Positions 1 through 11,445 of a DNA stretch of 64,000 bases are shown one piece after another. Made by a program: the position numbers and the translations under genes. Position 1 is the first letter of the stretch; each line of letters opens with the position of its first letter. The notes under the pieces were generated by a model. The model made no database searches and was not told the DNA's origin. It worked only from the letters and a program-made list of their open reading frames with translations. Source of the stretch: Vitis vinifera. Its lineage: Eukaryota; Streptophyta; Magnoliopsida; Vitales; Vitaceae. Location: positions 23,346,001-23,410,000 of the forward strand of contig NC_081819.1 in assembly GCF_030704535.1 (NCBI RefSeq), read 5' to 3'.

Positions 1-570
1 TATGTTCCAGAGCTTAGGAGAAATTTAATTTCTCTTGGGATGCTTGATTCGATAGGTTGTTCTGTCAAAATTGAAAACGGGGTGATGAAAGTTGTGAAAA
101 GTGCATTAACCGTGATGATAGAGGTTCTTTCAAATGGTTTATACTCTTTTATTGGTTCAACAGAATATGAAATTACATCATCTGTTGTAATAGAATATTA
201 GGATGACACAACGAATAAGACTATTTTAGCAAATGGTGAGAATTTCACAATAGAACGCAAAATCGTCTACAAATGAGAGTAATAAATCTAATTTATGCCA
301 CAAGAGGCTAGGGCATGTAAGTGAGAAAGGTCTAAATGAGTTGTATAAAATGGGGCTGCTTGACATAAAAAAAAAAAAAAAAACCCTCGGGAATTTAGAG
401 TTTTGCGAACATTATGTGTATGGTAAAAGTCATAGGGTGAAGTTTAGTAAATCAATGCATACAACTCAAGGGATTCTAGACTATGTTCATGCGAATCTCT
501 AGGGTGCAATGCAAGTTCAATCCCATGATGGAGGCAAGCATTTTTTTTATATCTCAACAACACTAAAAGG
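1..570 (+). pseudogene. Copia GAG-pre-integrase / N-terminal integrase fragment
   Basis: Frame 1 reads YVPELRRNLISLGMLD, the usual stretch before the integrase zinc finger. It is followed by LCHKRLGHVSEKGLNEL and, after an A-run, by EFCEHYVYGKSH. This is the HHCC finger, but the second cysteine of the last CxxC pair is replaced (CEHY). The start of the integrase core (LDYVHANL, then GGKHFF) follows, with a TAG where the family usually has tryptophan. Frames break at the poly-A tract (368-383) and after 550. Not functional. Confidence 0.8.
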
Positions 571-639
571 ATGATTATCAATTAGTAAGAGACAAGTAGA
601 GAAGAGTTATAAGACCACCTTAGAAGTATGGTTATGAAG

Positions 640-2160
640 ACTTAGCAGCTTTTGCTTTTACAGTTGCTAGTGAGTCTCTAAATCAAGAACTAGAAAGCTA
701 TCAACAACCAATGAGTTGTGATGACAAAGAAAAATGGTAGAAGGCCATCGAAGATGAAATTGAATCCTTATAGAAGAACAAGACTTGGATTTTGGTGGAG
801 AAACCAAAAAATAAGAAGTTTGTTGACTGTAAGTGGATTTAAAAGAAGAAAAATGTTATACCAGGAGTAGAGAAAACACGACACAATGCCAGGATGGTTG
901 CTAGAGGCTTTACACAAAAATAAGGAGTGGATTACACAGAGATATTCTCTTTAGTGGTGAAACATAGTTCAATCCAGATTTTGCCAACTATGGTGGCACA
1001 TTTTGACATGGAGCTCGAGCAAATGGATGTCAAAACAATGTTTTTTTATGGTGAGATTGAGAAGACTATTTACATGAGGCAACCTAACGGTTTTGAAATT
1101 AAAAGCAAGGGAGATAAGATTTGTCTATTAAATAAATCATTGTATGGTTTGAAACAGTTCTCTCGACAATGATGCTTTGAAAGAAGCCAATTTAATAATT
1201 GTGATTACTTCAAGAAGAAATTAGGTGCTAGTAATGTCTATCTTCTATTGTATGTTGATGACATGTTGTTGGCAAGTTGTGACAAGGCATCGATTGATGA
1301 TATGAAGAAACAACTGAGAAGAAGATTTGAGATGAAGGATTTGGGACCTACCCAAAGAATACAAATAGAAAAAGGAAGAATTTTACTAAAAAATGGTATG
1401 TTAATAAGGTGTTGGAGAGGTTTGGCATGAGTCAAGCAAACCTGTTAGCACTCCACTAGCACAACACTTTAAAATGACAAAAGAGAATTCACCTAAGACT
1501 GAGAAAGAAGTCAAGTACATGGAAGAAATACCATGTGCTAGTATTGTTGGTAACATCATGTATACAATGGTATGTAGTAGGTCGGATTTGGCCTATGCTG
1601 CTAGCATGATAAGTAGATTTATGTCAAATCTAGGAAAGAAACATTGGAATGCAGTGAAATGGGTCCTAAGGTTTTTGAAAGGATCTACTGATGTTGGAAT
1701 TCTTTATGGAGGTGGAGCTGTTGGAGAGTTAGGTGTTGTTTTAGGTATGTAGATTCTGATTATATAGGAAGTGTGGACACAAGGAGATCTTTGACAAGAT
1801 ATGTTTTCACATTGTTTGTTGGAACTATAAGTTGGAAGTTAGTCTTCAATCCATGGTGATTCTATCCTTGATTGAAGTTGAATATGTAGCTCTTACAGAA
1901 TCTTTGTGGGTTAAGGGGATAATTGGTAAGCTAGGGTTAGCACATAAGATATTGACAGTTTATTGTGATAATCAAAGTGCAATTTGCTTGACAAAGAATA
2001 TCATATTTCATGAAAGAACGAAGCATATAGATGTTTCCTAAGAGATGTGATGTCGAAATGTGAAGTTCTGGTTGAGAAGATTCAAATGGATGACAACCCA
2101 ACTGATATATTGACGAAGACATTGGCAACTATCAAGTTCAAGCATTGCTTGAGCTTGATA
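640..2160 (+). pseudogene. Copia reverse transcriptase / RNase H fragment
   Basis: The start of RT is readable from about 640 (KWWKAIEDEIESL, then NKTWILVEKP, then ARMVARGFTQK). An 81-residue open stretch at 927-1172 includes DYTEIFSLVVKHSSI and SLYGLKQ. The catalytic YVDDMLLAS lies at 1248-1274. RNase H pieces run from 1474 to about 2150, with SRSDLAYAASMISRF, KWVLRFLKGS, VYCDNQSAICLTKN and ERTKHIDV. The YVDD box is intact but frames break between blocks, so no RT could be made. The family normally encodes one polyprotein of about 1300 residues. Confidence 0.88.
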
Positions 2161-2199
2161 AATATTTTGGGCAGTTGAGAGAAGATGGAGTAGCAGCAG

Positions 2200-2492
2200 T
2201 TGGATGATGACTTCGAAGCCAAGTGGAGATTTGTGAAAAAGATTTGGCTTTTGAACATTTATCATCATACCAATTTTTACAATCAATTAAGAAGATTTTT
2301 TTTCCTTTTGTATTTTTTGTTTCCAAAAAAGTAAATAGGGGATTTATTTCCTTATGATATTGATCAGGTAAGTAATTAGTCAAAATTGCTTTTGGGAAAT
2401 AATATGGAATAGGAAACACGGTGTAAGTCAAACCAGATTTGTGGCTTACTATCGAGGATGGCACAACATGAAGAAGATAAAAAATAAAATAA

Positions 2493-2524
<32 letters not shown>

Positions 2525-2880
2525 GGCAAGTGAGTTTGTGATTTTGGGCTTGTAATTTGGGGTTTTACCTTGGGAAATTGTTCTTGTATTTTTGGCTTTG
2601 TATTATTGACTGTGAAATTGTGAAAACTATTGCTACAATCCATGGATGTAGGTCGGTTTTGACCGAACCACATAAACCTTTGTGTCTTGATTATCATTTC
2701 TTTGGTGTTTGTGTGTGTGAGTTCTTTGTTGTGTGGATAGTTCTGCAGCTGCAAGGAGTTTGTGCATTGAATTGTATTAAGTTGGTTGATTATTTCTTCT
2801 TCATATTCCCACATAAGGATTGTTTACATTTTCAACTTTGATATTTCGTGATTAAGTGTAATGATTAAAGAGGATTGGTC
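2200..2880. other. Copia 3' flank, possible degraded LTR
   Basis: Non-coding tail after the RNase H domain. It holds an (AAT)n microsatellite at 2492-2523 and pyrimidine-rich sequence with a GT-rich stretch near 2700-2760, of the kind often seen in Copia LTR R/U5 regions. Without a second copy in the window the LTR borders cannot be fixed. Short open frames here look accidental. Confidence 0.35.
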
Positions 2881-5338
2881 AGGAATCTACATAGAAAAGG
2901 GTTAAGCTTGGACAAGATATCCTGAACTTCTTCTTGGAAGGAATCTGACGGAGAAAACTAGGGAACCCAAGAACCAAAACAAATTAAAGATGTTGAGCCA
3001 AAAGAAGGGAGATGAACTTTCCCTCAACAGGCTTCTAACATTTATTTCAATTCTAAGATATATTTGAGTTCCATGAATTAGCAGAGAGAAAAAATAATGC
3101 ATATTGTTGCGATAGCTTTATATGAAATCATTACTATTTTAGGATTGAATTTTATATTTAATATTTTTATTTTAAATTATTTTTATTAAAAAATAAGAAT
3201 AATTTTCATTTAAAAAAAAATTAAATTAAATAAATTTTATTTAATACAAGTCTTAAAAGTCTTGAAGTGTTTATAGACCTTTCTTTAAGTATTTCAACAT
3301 AAATAAATAAATAAATTTCAAAACTCATTCTCTAGATGTCATTTGTTTTCCAAATTAAAAAATATTAATAGCTTATTCTATTTTGTATTCCGATTAACAT
3401 CTTCCATATTTATTTATTTATTTAGTAGATTTGCAAATTGATGATTATACTCATCTATTGCTCTTTATTGATTTTATAATTTTAAAACTATTATGATGTA
3501 TGAAATTTTATTTTGATTATAAAAAATTTTAAAAACCAACATGAAAAATATTAAAGTTTGTCTTCCATGTCATTGAATTGCACAAAAATATATTTTCACA
3601 TGTGTTTCTCACTTTCTCATATTCTAATATAGCCCTCAATTATTAGTTTACGAGCATCATACATAATTTAATTAGTAAGAAAGAAGAAGTAAAAAATAAA
3701 AATAAATCAAATTTAATAATTTTCTTTTACATTCTTGTATAAGTTTTTAAGATTTTTCTCTTTATATTTTATTTTATTTTTCTTCTATTTGTTTTAGATC
3801 TTCATAAATATTTTTTTTTTATTGCTTGCATTATTTAAACAGAATGTCACTATAGCTAATTTGATCAATTGAATGCTAATTAAGAATATCAAATTTATTA
3901 TAGTAATTAGTAATTATTATTATTATTATTATTATTATTATTTTGTAATATTTTCAAAAGAATAAATAAACTAGTCAATGTGTATGTTAATTAGACTTCA
4001 AAGCATTAATCACTTGAATGTCATTTTTACATTTGGTCTTTTTTGTTTGAGGAGCTTATTATATATAGATAATTATAAACTTTTTTCTCTAACCAATATG
4101 AGATATCACAATCATACTTTGGTGTAGGTACAGTGTCTTCATTGTGTTTTTTATGGGTTAGACAATTAATGCCCCTTACAAAGCTAGATAAATTGACTTA
4201 TATGCTTTCGTCAAGGATCATCTTTAAAATCATTTCTAACAATAAACTTCCTCTCCTATAAATATTATTTGTTTTAAGTTATGAAAATCAATCTTTGACT
4301 CCAATGCAAGGTTGTATACGACCATGTAATCTCATGAAATATGACAAGAATGTTATGTTTATATGAGAAGGGAAGAAATGATTGAAATATTTTACATCAA
4401 TTGGGAGAAGATGTTGACATTATGTATGTAGTAGATTTTTTTAATTATATAAACATATTTTAAAATCATAAGGGTCTACTAAGAAACAACAAATATGTAA
4501 TATCTACATGAAAATGATCACATTGTTATAAATCGACAAAGTCTATATTTGATACCAATGTAAGGCTTTGTTTATCTAATCCCATAAGGGGTGCATGTCT
4601 CTCTATCTTTTCCTACAATCCTAAAAGACACAACAGTGACATTACATATACTCCTCTTCATGTCTGTGTGAAGAGGTAATTGTGATGATAAATATTGAAT
4701 AGGGAGAGTTCTCGTTACTACATTTATATAATATGTTCTTCTTAATTAATATGTAGATACATTTTTAAAAAGTGGATCAAGATGTATAATATCTAAATAA
4801 AAGGTAGTATATAATCATTTCATTTACTTGGTGAAGTCCTAGAATTATAACTTTAACTAACAATAAAAATAAAAGATTAGACTCAACCAATTCACAAGTT
4901 ATTCGTGTCACTAGCTGGCCAAAACCATCACTTTAAGAGCCAAATGAATGAACCATCAAAACCATAAAATATGACATTATTGGTTTATTTGATATTGTTT
5001 TCAAAACTTGCCCTTGAATTTTATAATTGGTTTCTCTACTTATTCTTCATGAAAGTAGAATGTATTTATATATAACACAAAAATTGCTAAAATATTCTCT
5101 ATTTTTTCAATTGTTACTCATAACATTTTAGAAAACAGCTCAAATTTGTTCCAAATTAATAAGCACCTTCTTTTCTGAACAAGTAAAAAAAGAAGGAAAA
5201 AACACTATTTTCCTGCATATGTAAGATCACATACCATTATGTGCTTATAAAGACATTCATGCAAACTATATGAGAAGTAATAGACAGTCAGTATGCTATG
5301 ATGTTCTTACTTCATATCTCGTAATGAAGCATTTTCAT
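2881..5338. other. AT-rich intergenic spacer
   Basis: No supported gene. It contains (ATT)n at about 3914-3943 and degenerate repeats near 4300-4640 (phrases around 'accaatgtaaggc' recur). Near 4915-4975 there is sequence like that found 3' of SDR4 (22995-23060) and SDR5 (49010-49055), a shared old 3' flank of the SDR array. Confidence 0.6.
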
Positions 5339-8300
5339 TTAAAATTCAGTCACTTCCTTCCGAGAAAAGAAATGGCCAGAAGGGCCCCCATCAGGCAACA
5401 GAGCTAATTTCACCGGGCATTCAGCACCTTCTTCAACAGTTAAGATGCCAATGTTGTCGTTGAAATCTGTTTTGACATAGCCAGGACAGACACAGTTTAT
5501 GCAGAAAGCCGGATACTTGGTGGCCAGAATCCTTGTGTATGCATTCAAGGCTGCTTTCGAGACCGTATATGCAGCGTAAAAAGCAGACCAGTTTTTAGCT
5601 TCTAATAATCCCTCCTCGAAATCTTTTAGAAACTGGTTCAACACCTCATCCACTCTCTCTTCCGTAAGGTTTTCAGCATCACTTAACACTGCTTTTGCCC
5701 ATTCATTCGTAACATTCTGGAACAACACAAGAAGAAAAGTAATGTAAGTTGGGAAGTGCTTGATGGACTCCCTCTTAATCATTCCCAGGAGACCATTTTC
5801 TGGTTGGAAATGAAAGAAAAGAAGATCGAATGATTCACAGAAACAAAAGGCACTGTCAATCAACCCTTTTCTTCCAAACAAACCAAGATGTGTAACGAAA
5901 AATTCAGTATATGTCAAACCAAAATCATGTGGTTTCGATTCAACTCATGTCTAGTTGCAAACATGGTTGAATAAAGTAGATATATATTGTAATATCCGGG
6001 TTTTTAAAGACCCGTCAGATTCTTAAAGTATAAAGTCTTTCATAAAATTATGGGTCAAATAGTCAAAAAGAGTAGTGAAGATCTACGTATTAATATTTAA
6101 TTGGGAAAGATTTTGGAAAAATTAGTCAAAAATCAATAGTTTGAAAATTTTGTCACGTCAAACATTAGAAATTAAATTTAGATTTGGAGAAAAATTTAAC
6201 CATCAAATAATTGAGATTAAGTTTTGAAATTTTGAATTTTAAGTATGTTACGGGAATTAATTTAATTATTATTTAATAATTATCAAAAAATCATAGTAAG
6301 AAAAACTTTGTAAAAATTTATATTATATCAAATTGTTATAATAGATAATTAAAAAGAAATTTAATTTAATTTTGTAACGAATCAATTTAATTCTTATAAT
6401 TAAAATTAAACTTTATAGAATTACAAAACATTAAACAGAGTTAAATTGAAATTAAATTATGATATGTGAATTTGGAAAAGATATACAAAAGGGGTAAGTT
6501 AATTAAATGTGAATTTTATGAATTTAACTTTTGAAATTTTGATGTGATTTAATAATTTGACAAATGAAGTAAATTAAATAAAAATTATATCAAAGGGTTA
6601 AAAAATTGATTTTTATAAATTGAATGACTAATTAATTTATGAAATTAAGTTTTAGAATATTACTTAAATTTTTGTTGGTAAATAAATACTGGTAAAATTA
6701 ATGGGTTAAGGGTTATTACAAATTTCAACTTCTTTGTTGCCAAAAAAAAAATTTTATATTTTCAATATTTTATGGAATTGAATTTTGTTAATAGTTAATT
6801 ATATTATGTTTTAAGTGAATTTTAGAGTAGAAATATTTTAGGTAATTAAAGTCAAATTATATTTTTTTCAAGAGTAGGCTTGTAGTAAATTTAATTGCAA
6901 ATACGATAATATTTTTCTTGAGACGGAAAATTATAAGTTAAGTGTAATTTATAATTGTGAAGTGTGAAGTAAATAATGGTAGTTTAATTTATTATTAAAA
7001 GAAAGGAATGGGGAGGCAGGTGCAGGGGAGATGCAGGGTCCACGTGTCTCCATCTATCCGACAGTGAAATGACCTTCAATCGTAATGAAATTTCAGACGA
7101 TGATAATCTTCAACGTGGTGAACACTTCTATAGAGTTGAATTTTCAATCCCATGGTTGGATTTTACTATATAGGTAGGGATGTGTTTTTCCTAAATTTCT
7201 CTCGAGTTTTTTTGAACTTTTATTTACTTTCAAAAAACTTCATGGAAATGAATTAAGCAACTAAAATTTGGGAATTTGAAATTCAAATTCCCTATCTTCA
7301 CCTATAAATAGAGGTGTCTTCGATCAAGAAGGAGAAAATTGAGGAATCAGAAAAATCCAGAAAGGAAAATCCAAGGAGAAAATCCAAAGGTAACTTCGTA
7401 CGGGAAAAGGGGTTTCACAACAAAAGAAGCTTCATCAAATCTCCCTATAAGTTCGGTAAATGGGAAAAAAAAAAAAAAAAGAACTGCTACACACGTTCTT
7501 TGTCATTCAATAAGGTCATTCGGGAATAAACCACTTGTGGCCCTCGATTGATCTTCGAAATCAAAAAAACGTCATCGTCATCTTCCAAAGTGTGATCAAA
7601 GTAAAAGAATTAGAGGGAAAATATTCTTTTAGAAAGAATATTATTTTTCTGAGATTGTACCCACAATATATTTTTAATTTCAATAAATATTTTGTTCACA
7701 TTATTTTCCTATTTTGTTTTGCTAATTTGGCAGGACCAAAATTTAAGCAATTTGTGCGTACAATTGGTTTTGGAAAAAATAAAATAATATGTTATAATAA
7801 ATCTTAATTTAATAAGTTTATTTAGGATTAGACGCTTTAATGAAAAAAAAAAAAAAACAAGGTGTTTTGATTGATTGCCAACGTGGATAGGAATAACCAA
7901 TGTTTTCAAAATCGGACCGATCATTGAACCGAAAAACCAGACCTATCATTGAACCAGAAAAGTTACCAGTTCACAATTCTCTAGTCGAATCGTGGTCAAA
8001 CCAATGACGTCATAAATATATAATTTATAAATTATTAAATTTTAAAATAATTATAAAAAAAATAATAATTTATAGATTATTTAAAAATTAAAATTTTATT
8101 TGAAAATCAAAAAATTAGTTTCAAATTTAAAATTTAAATTAAAATCATAATTTTAATTTACAATTTTAAAATTCATTTTTAAATTAAAAAAGAAAACTTA
8201 TTTTAAAATCAGAAATTGATTTAAAATTGTAATTTTTTATTAATTTAAATTAAAATCATAAGTTTTAAACATGAAGTAAAAAAATAATAAATATATAAAT

Positions 8301-10276
8301 AAATAAATAATATAGAGATGAGACAAAAAATAATAATTTTAAAAATAAATAAATCTGGAAGAAGGGATGAGAGGGTCGGGCAAAAAGATGATACTTTTTC
8401 CATTGTGGGGGTTCCAATGGGGGTCGCTAGGAGGGGGGGGGTTTCCTCCAGCAGCAGCACGAGGTGGGGGGTTTGGGGGGTGGGGGGAGAAGGGGGTTGG
8501 CTTTTCCAACGTGGGGTGTGGGCGAGGGTTCTTGGGGGTAGCATGGGGGAGTGGGGGGTTGGTTTCCACCAACAGTAGCACGGGGTGGAGGGATGGGGAA
8601 GGGGGTTCCTACAAAGTCGTGGAAGGACAGGGTTTCCTGGGAGTCGCGTGGGGGGTGTTCCGACGAGCAAAAAATGGAAGCTTTTCCAGCAGGGGTGGGG
8701 GTGGGGGTGGGGGTGGGGGTGGGGGAGGGGGTTTCTAGCAAGGTCGTGGAAGGACGGGGTTTCCAGCACGGGCGTGTGTTCCGACGAGCAAAAAAGAGAA
8801 GCTTTTCCAACGCAGGGGTCTTGCGGACGGGGGCCGACGACAATGGGAGGAAAAAAATAATTTTAATCAAACCCATCGGTTCGAAGAGAACTGGACGGTT
8901 CGTCCAATTTACCGGTTGGATCGCCGGTTCAAACGGTCCAACCCCAGTTCAATGCCATTCCAGTCCAATTGACCGGGCCGGACCGGAACCGTGACCAGCC
9001 GACGGTCGAACCAGTCGGACTGGCTGGTCCAATCCGATTTTTAAAATCATGGGAATAACCCTTAGGGTCAAACCTTTGACCTATGGTCACGAGTTGAGTT
9101 GTGGGTTACCCCGAAGCTAGGGCATGACATATATATATACCAACATTTTTATTTCTAAATTGAATGAGGGTGGTTGGTGTTATGTTGTACCTGCAACTTC
9201 CCTAGAGAGGAGGAGACGTTAACAATCCTTGGTGAATCTGATAATTGGAGAAGAGGAATGAAAGCTTCAGCCATCCTCTTTGGCCCGTAATAGTTTATTT
9301 TCACGCATTCTTCCGCCAGCTCCAAGGGCTGAGTCATTATACCATGCCAGTTGACTTGTTCTCCTGCCTGCAAAACAAAATGAAGAAAATCTCAATCTTC
9401 TCAGTAGCCATTCGGAGAAGAAGAAAACTGCTTCTGGTACATATATAACGAGATTTTCTCCCATAATTCTAGAAAAATTTTCTTTCTTTAAAATTGTATA
9501 TGAAAACTTATCTCGGTAGCAGCAACTCCCGATTCTAAAGCAACAGGATCCTTTACAATCGATCCACTCATCCCTGCATTGTTCACCTGTCCAGTATCCC
9601 AAGAATTATTCAGCTCCAAAATTTTCAGGAATCATTGGGGAATTCATTGGGAAATCCATCTCACAAAACATATATATATATATATATATATAGATGAGCA
9701 CAATCTAAAGTACCGGAATTCACAGCTAAAATTCTTCTTAGGTACTGTTTTCGTGGATGTGAGGAGGATAGTTGATACGGGAGAGAATCAAAATAAACAT
9801 CACTCAATCATATAGGTTACGAATGCAATGTTCTAAATGAATTGCCAGAAGAAGAACCAATAAAACAAAAAAGATGGAAAAAAAAAATCATCAAGAAATG
9901 ATCAGGGTTTCAATCTTACCAAGATATCAAGCTTCCCAAACTGGGTTTTGATGAAATCTGCAAAAGAAGCAATACTAGCAGGGTCCCCAACATCAAGCTG
10001 ATGAAAAACCAGGTTAGAGAGACCAGATCCATTGAGACTTTGAAGAGCTTCAACACCCCTCTTTTCATCTCTAGCTGTTAACACCACTCTCACCCCACTG
10101 GCGGCCAACTGCCTACATATTTCCAACCCCATCCCTTTATTTGCTCCTGTAACAACTGCAGACCTGAAATTCAATACACTAGAAAAATAAGAAAACCAGT
10201 TGTTATATATGTGCTTGCAGATTGTGAAGAGGGGACATGGGAGATCAACCAAGTACCTTGTTATTGCTTCAGCCAT
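5339..10276 (-). CDS. SDR1: classical short-chain dehydrogenase/reductase (neomenthol dehydrogenase / salutaridine reductase type), probably impaired
   Basis: Five exons read 5' to 3' on the minus strand: 10257-10276, 9920-10163, 9512-9586, 9191-9367, 5339-5716. Joined length is 894 nt, or 297 residues. Family members are cytosolic NADPH-dependent carbonyl reductases acting on terpenoid, alkaloid or stress-derived carbonyls; the substrate cannot be read here. Seen motifs: TGANKGMG cofactor loop, VNNAG, catalytic Asn in KINYYG, Ser in NVSSS, YTVSK (Tyr and Lys), and a CPGYVKTDF tail. Two oddities: the exon 3 donor is AT (GAG|ATAAGT) where every paralog has GT, and intron 4 is 3.5 kb because of a solo LTR (5988-9129). 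Exons are otherwise open. Transcripts may skip exon 3 or use a cryptic donor, so catalytic function is doubtful. Confidence 0.85.
7302..7310 (+). promoter_or_regulatory. TATA box of the solo LTR
   Basis: The sequence 'ctataaata' lies inside the solo LTR and is followed by a purine-rich stretch, as expected at a U3/R border. Transcription would start about 30 bases further on (around 7330-7340) and run antisense to SDR1. Inferred from sequence only. Confidence 0.5.
8430..8850. repeat. GC-rich diverged tandem repeats inside the MULE
   Basis: Recurring blocks built from 'gcttttccaacg/agc', a G-run, 'ttccgacgagcaaaaaa' and 'gtcgtggaaggac' are seen around 8497, 8610-8690 and 8745-8820. This suggests a unit of roughly 130-150 bp that was duplicated and then diverged. 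GC content contrasts sharply with the AT-rich surroundings. Confidence 0.6.
8691..8732 (+). repeat. (GGGGGT)n hexamer tract
   Basis: About seven near-perfect copies of a GGGGGT hexamer. Runs of four to five G separated by single T can form G-quadruplexes on the plus strand. This is the most G-rich stretch in the window. Confidence 0.85.
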
Positions 10277-11445
10277 TGTCTGTGAGATGGTAAAGTTTGA
10301 TTAATTAATTCACTCTTATAGCAAGAATGCTGCTAAAGTTTTCAACATTGATATTTTGATAGGAAATTGACGTTTGCGGTCATAAAAGCAAGGCAGATGA
10401 TTTTCTGGATAGAGATAAGACGCATGTGGTCATAAAAGACGCTCATGTAATAATAAAGATTGATTTTTTTTCATATAGGAAAATGACATTGTGACATCAT
10501 GGATGACGCTTTGGATAGTAAACTACGTCTATGATGTCACTAACGACGTTTTTTACAAGTTTCAACCAATGAAACATCATTAATTTAATTTTTTTTAATC
10601 ATGTCATGTGGTCATATATAAAAGCAAGCACAATATTATTATTGTAATGAAAATTGATATTCTTATATTATATAATCCAATGACTAAGTCAAAAATTAAA
10701 TTAGACGGTTGGTTTTCATTTCTTATTTTTTTGTGGTACTCATGATTGAATATAAATAAATTTAATACTAGTTTGAATTGTTTAAAAAATAAAACTTAAA
10801 AAGAAAATGGTGTTTCATAATTGTATAACTGTTTTGAGAATTGTTATATGATGTAAGTATATAATCGTTTTAAAATTTTTGAAATATGGTTTTTTTAGAA
10901 AAAATATGAAATGTTTTTCAATCAAATCATTTTTATGGGTTATTATTAAATATAATTGAGATTATGACAAGCACGTATTTGAGATTTTTTTTACATTCAA
11001 ATTCTTAGATATAATCATGTTAGAATTATTTTTAAGAATAGTTATTAATAAGATAAAAATCCCTAAAATTTTCTATTATACTAATTAAAAAAAAAAACTC
11101 CTTATTGTAAGGTCAGTAAATAAGAAATTGACTATAATTTAAAAAAATAAAAAATCTTCTATTTAAAAAAGAACAATTTGGTTTTAGAACAAATACTGAT
11201 AAAAACTAGTTTCAATTGTTCAAGAATCCAAGATCACAAGTCATTATGCAGTTAGAAAGACATTCCAACATAAAAATTAGTCACCCTACAAATCTATGCT
11301 CACATGCCATATGTACTAACAAAGCATTCTAGCATAAAAATTAATCATAAGCAACCTGGGATTCATACAAATTATAGAGAAGCCATAAACAGTATCTCTG
11401 TGCTATGATGTTCTTAGTTCATATGTAGTAATGAATCTTTTTCAG
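10277..11445. other. SDR1 upstream / SDR2 downstream spacer, repeat unit copy A
   Basis: From about 10435 to 11350 this spacer matches two other stretches, 16019-16920 and 17032-17930, nearly base for base. It lies directly upstream of SDR1, so copy A supplies that gene's promoter region, whereas SDR2 and SDR3 have a different proximal upstream sequence. It includes the hairpin at 10491-10540 and an AT-rich middle. No gene seen. Confidence 0.75.
10491..10540. promoter_or_regulatory. Inverted repeat with TGACG/TGATGTCA motifs upstream of SDR1
   Basis: GTGACATCAT (10491-10500) and ATGATGTCAC (10531-10540) are perfect 10-bp inverted arms, extended by GACG and CGTC inside. The loop and flanks carry TGACG and ACGTC elements, which are known cores for bZIP (TGA/CREB-like) factors. 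It sits about 215 bases upstream of the SDR1 start codon. Copies at 16074-16123 and 17088-17137 keep both arms. Regulatory use is inference. Confidence 0.4.

Larger units (their letters stand above)
1..2200 (+). mobile_element. Decayed Ty1/Copia retrotransposon, internal region
   Basis: Broken reading frames on the plus strand spell Copia polyprotein parts in the canonical order: GAG-pre-integrase, start of integrase, reverse transcriptase, RNase H. The order protease-integrase-RT-RNase H separates Copia from Gypsy. Many stops and frameshifts are present (for example TAG near 200 and 502, and an in-frame TAA at 921-923), and most of the integrase core is absent. The left edge of the window cuts the element, so the 5' LTR, gag and protease are not seen. 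I could not define a 3' LTR with confidence. Old, non-autonomous remnant. Confidence 0.9.
7899..9051. mobile_element. Non-autonomous Mutator-like element (MULE) nested in the solo LTR
   Basis: A perfect 9-bp duplication, ggaataacc, flanks the element (7890-7898 and 9052-9060). Nine bases is the Mutator target-site length. The ends are imperfect inverted repeats: the left end (tgttttcaaaatcggaccg) matches the complement of the right end (tgattttaaaaatcggattgg). The interior has an AT-rich left part and a strongly GC-rich right part with repeats. No transposase motif is seen; the open frames are low-complexity Gly/Pro runs from the G-rich repeats and look non-coding. Confidence 0.8.
5988..9129 (+). 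mobile_element. Solo LTR in SDR1 intron 4, with nested element
   Basis: Begins TGTAATATCCGGG and ends GGGCATGACA (TG...CA). It is flanked by TATAT on both sides (5983-5987 and 9130-9134), though in an AT-repeat context. The intron sequence left of 5988 ('caaacatggttgaa') and right of 9129 ('caacattttta...tgaatgagg') is continuous in SDR2 (about 12267-12316), which supplies an empty site. Removing the nested element at 7899-9051 and one target copy leaves an LTR of about 2.0 kb. A TATA box at 7302-7309 puts the promoter on the plus strand. No internal retroelement domain or second LTR is present, so it is a solo LTR. Confidence 0.8.

Noticed and set aside
8245-8994. Several overlapping open frames up to 174 residues on both strands (Pro/His/Thr-rich or Gly-rich)
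   Set aside because: They come from the G-rich repeats of the MULE; every frame of such sequence is open. No domain, and frames overlap on both strands.
10057-10137. Possible alternative SDR starts inside exon 2
   Set aside because: The short first exon with MAEA and a splice inside the Arg/Lys codon is conserved in all five genes, so the upstream ATG is the true start.
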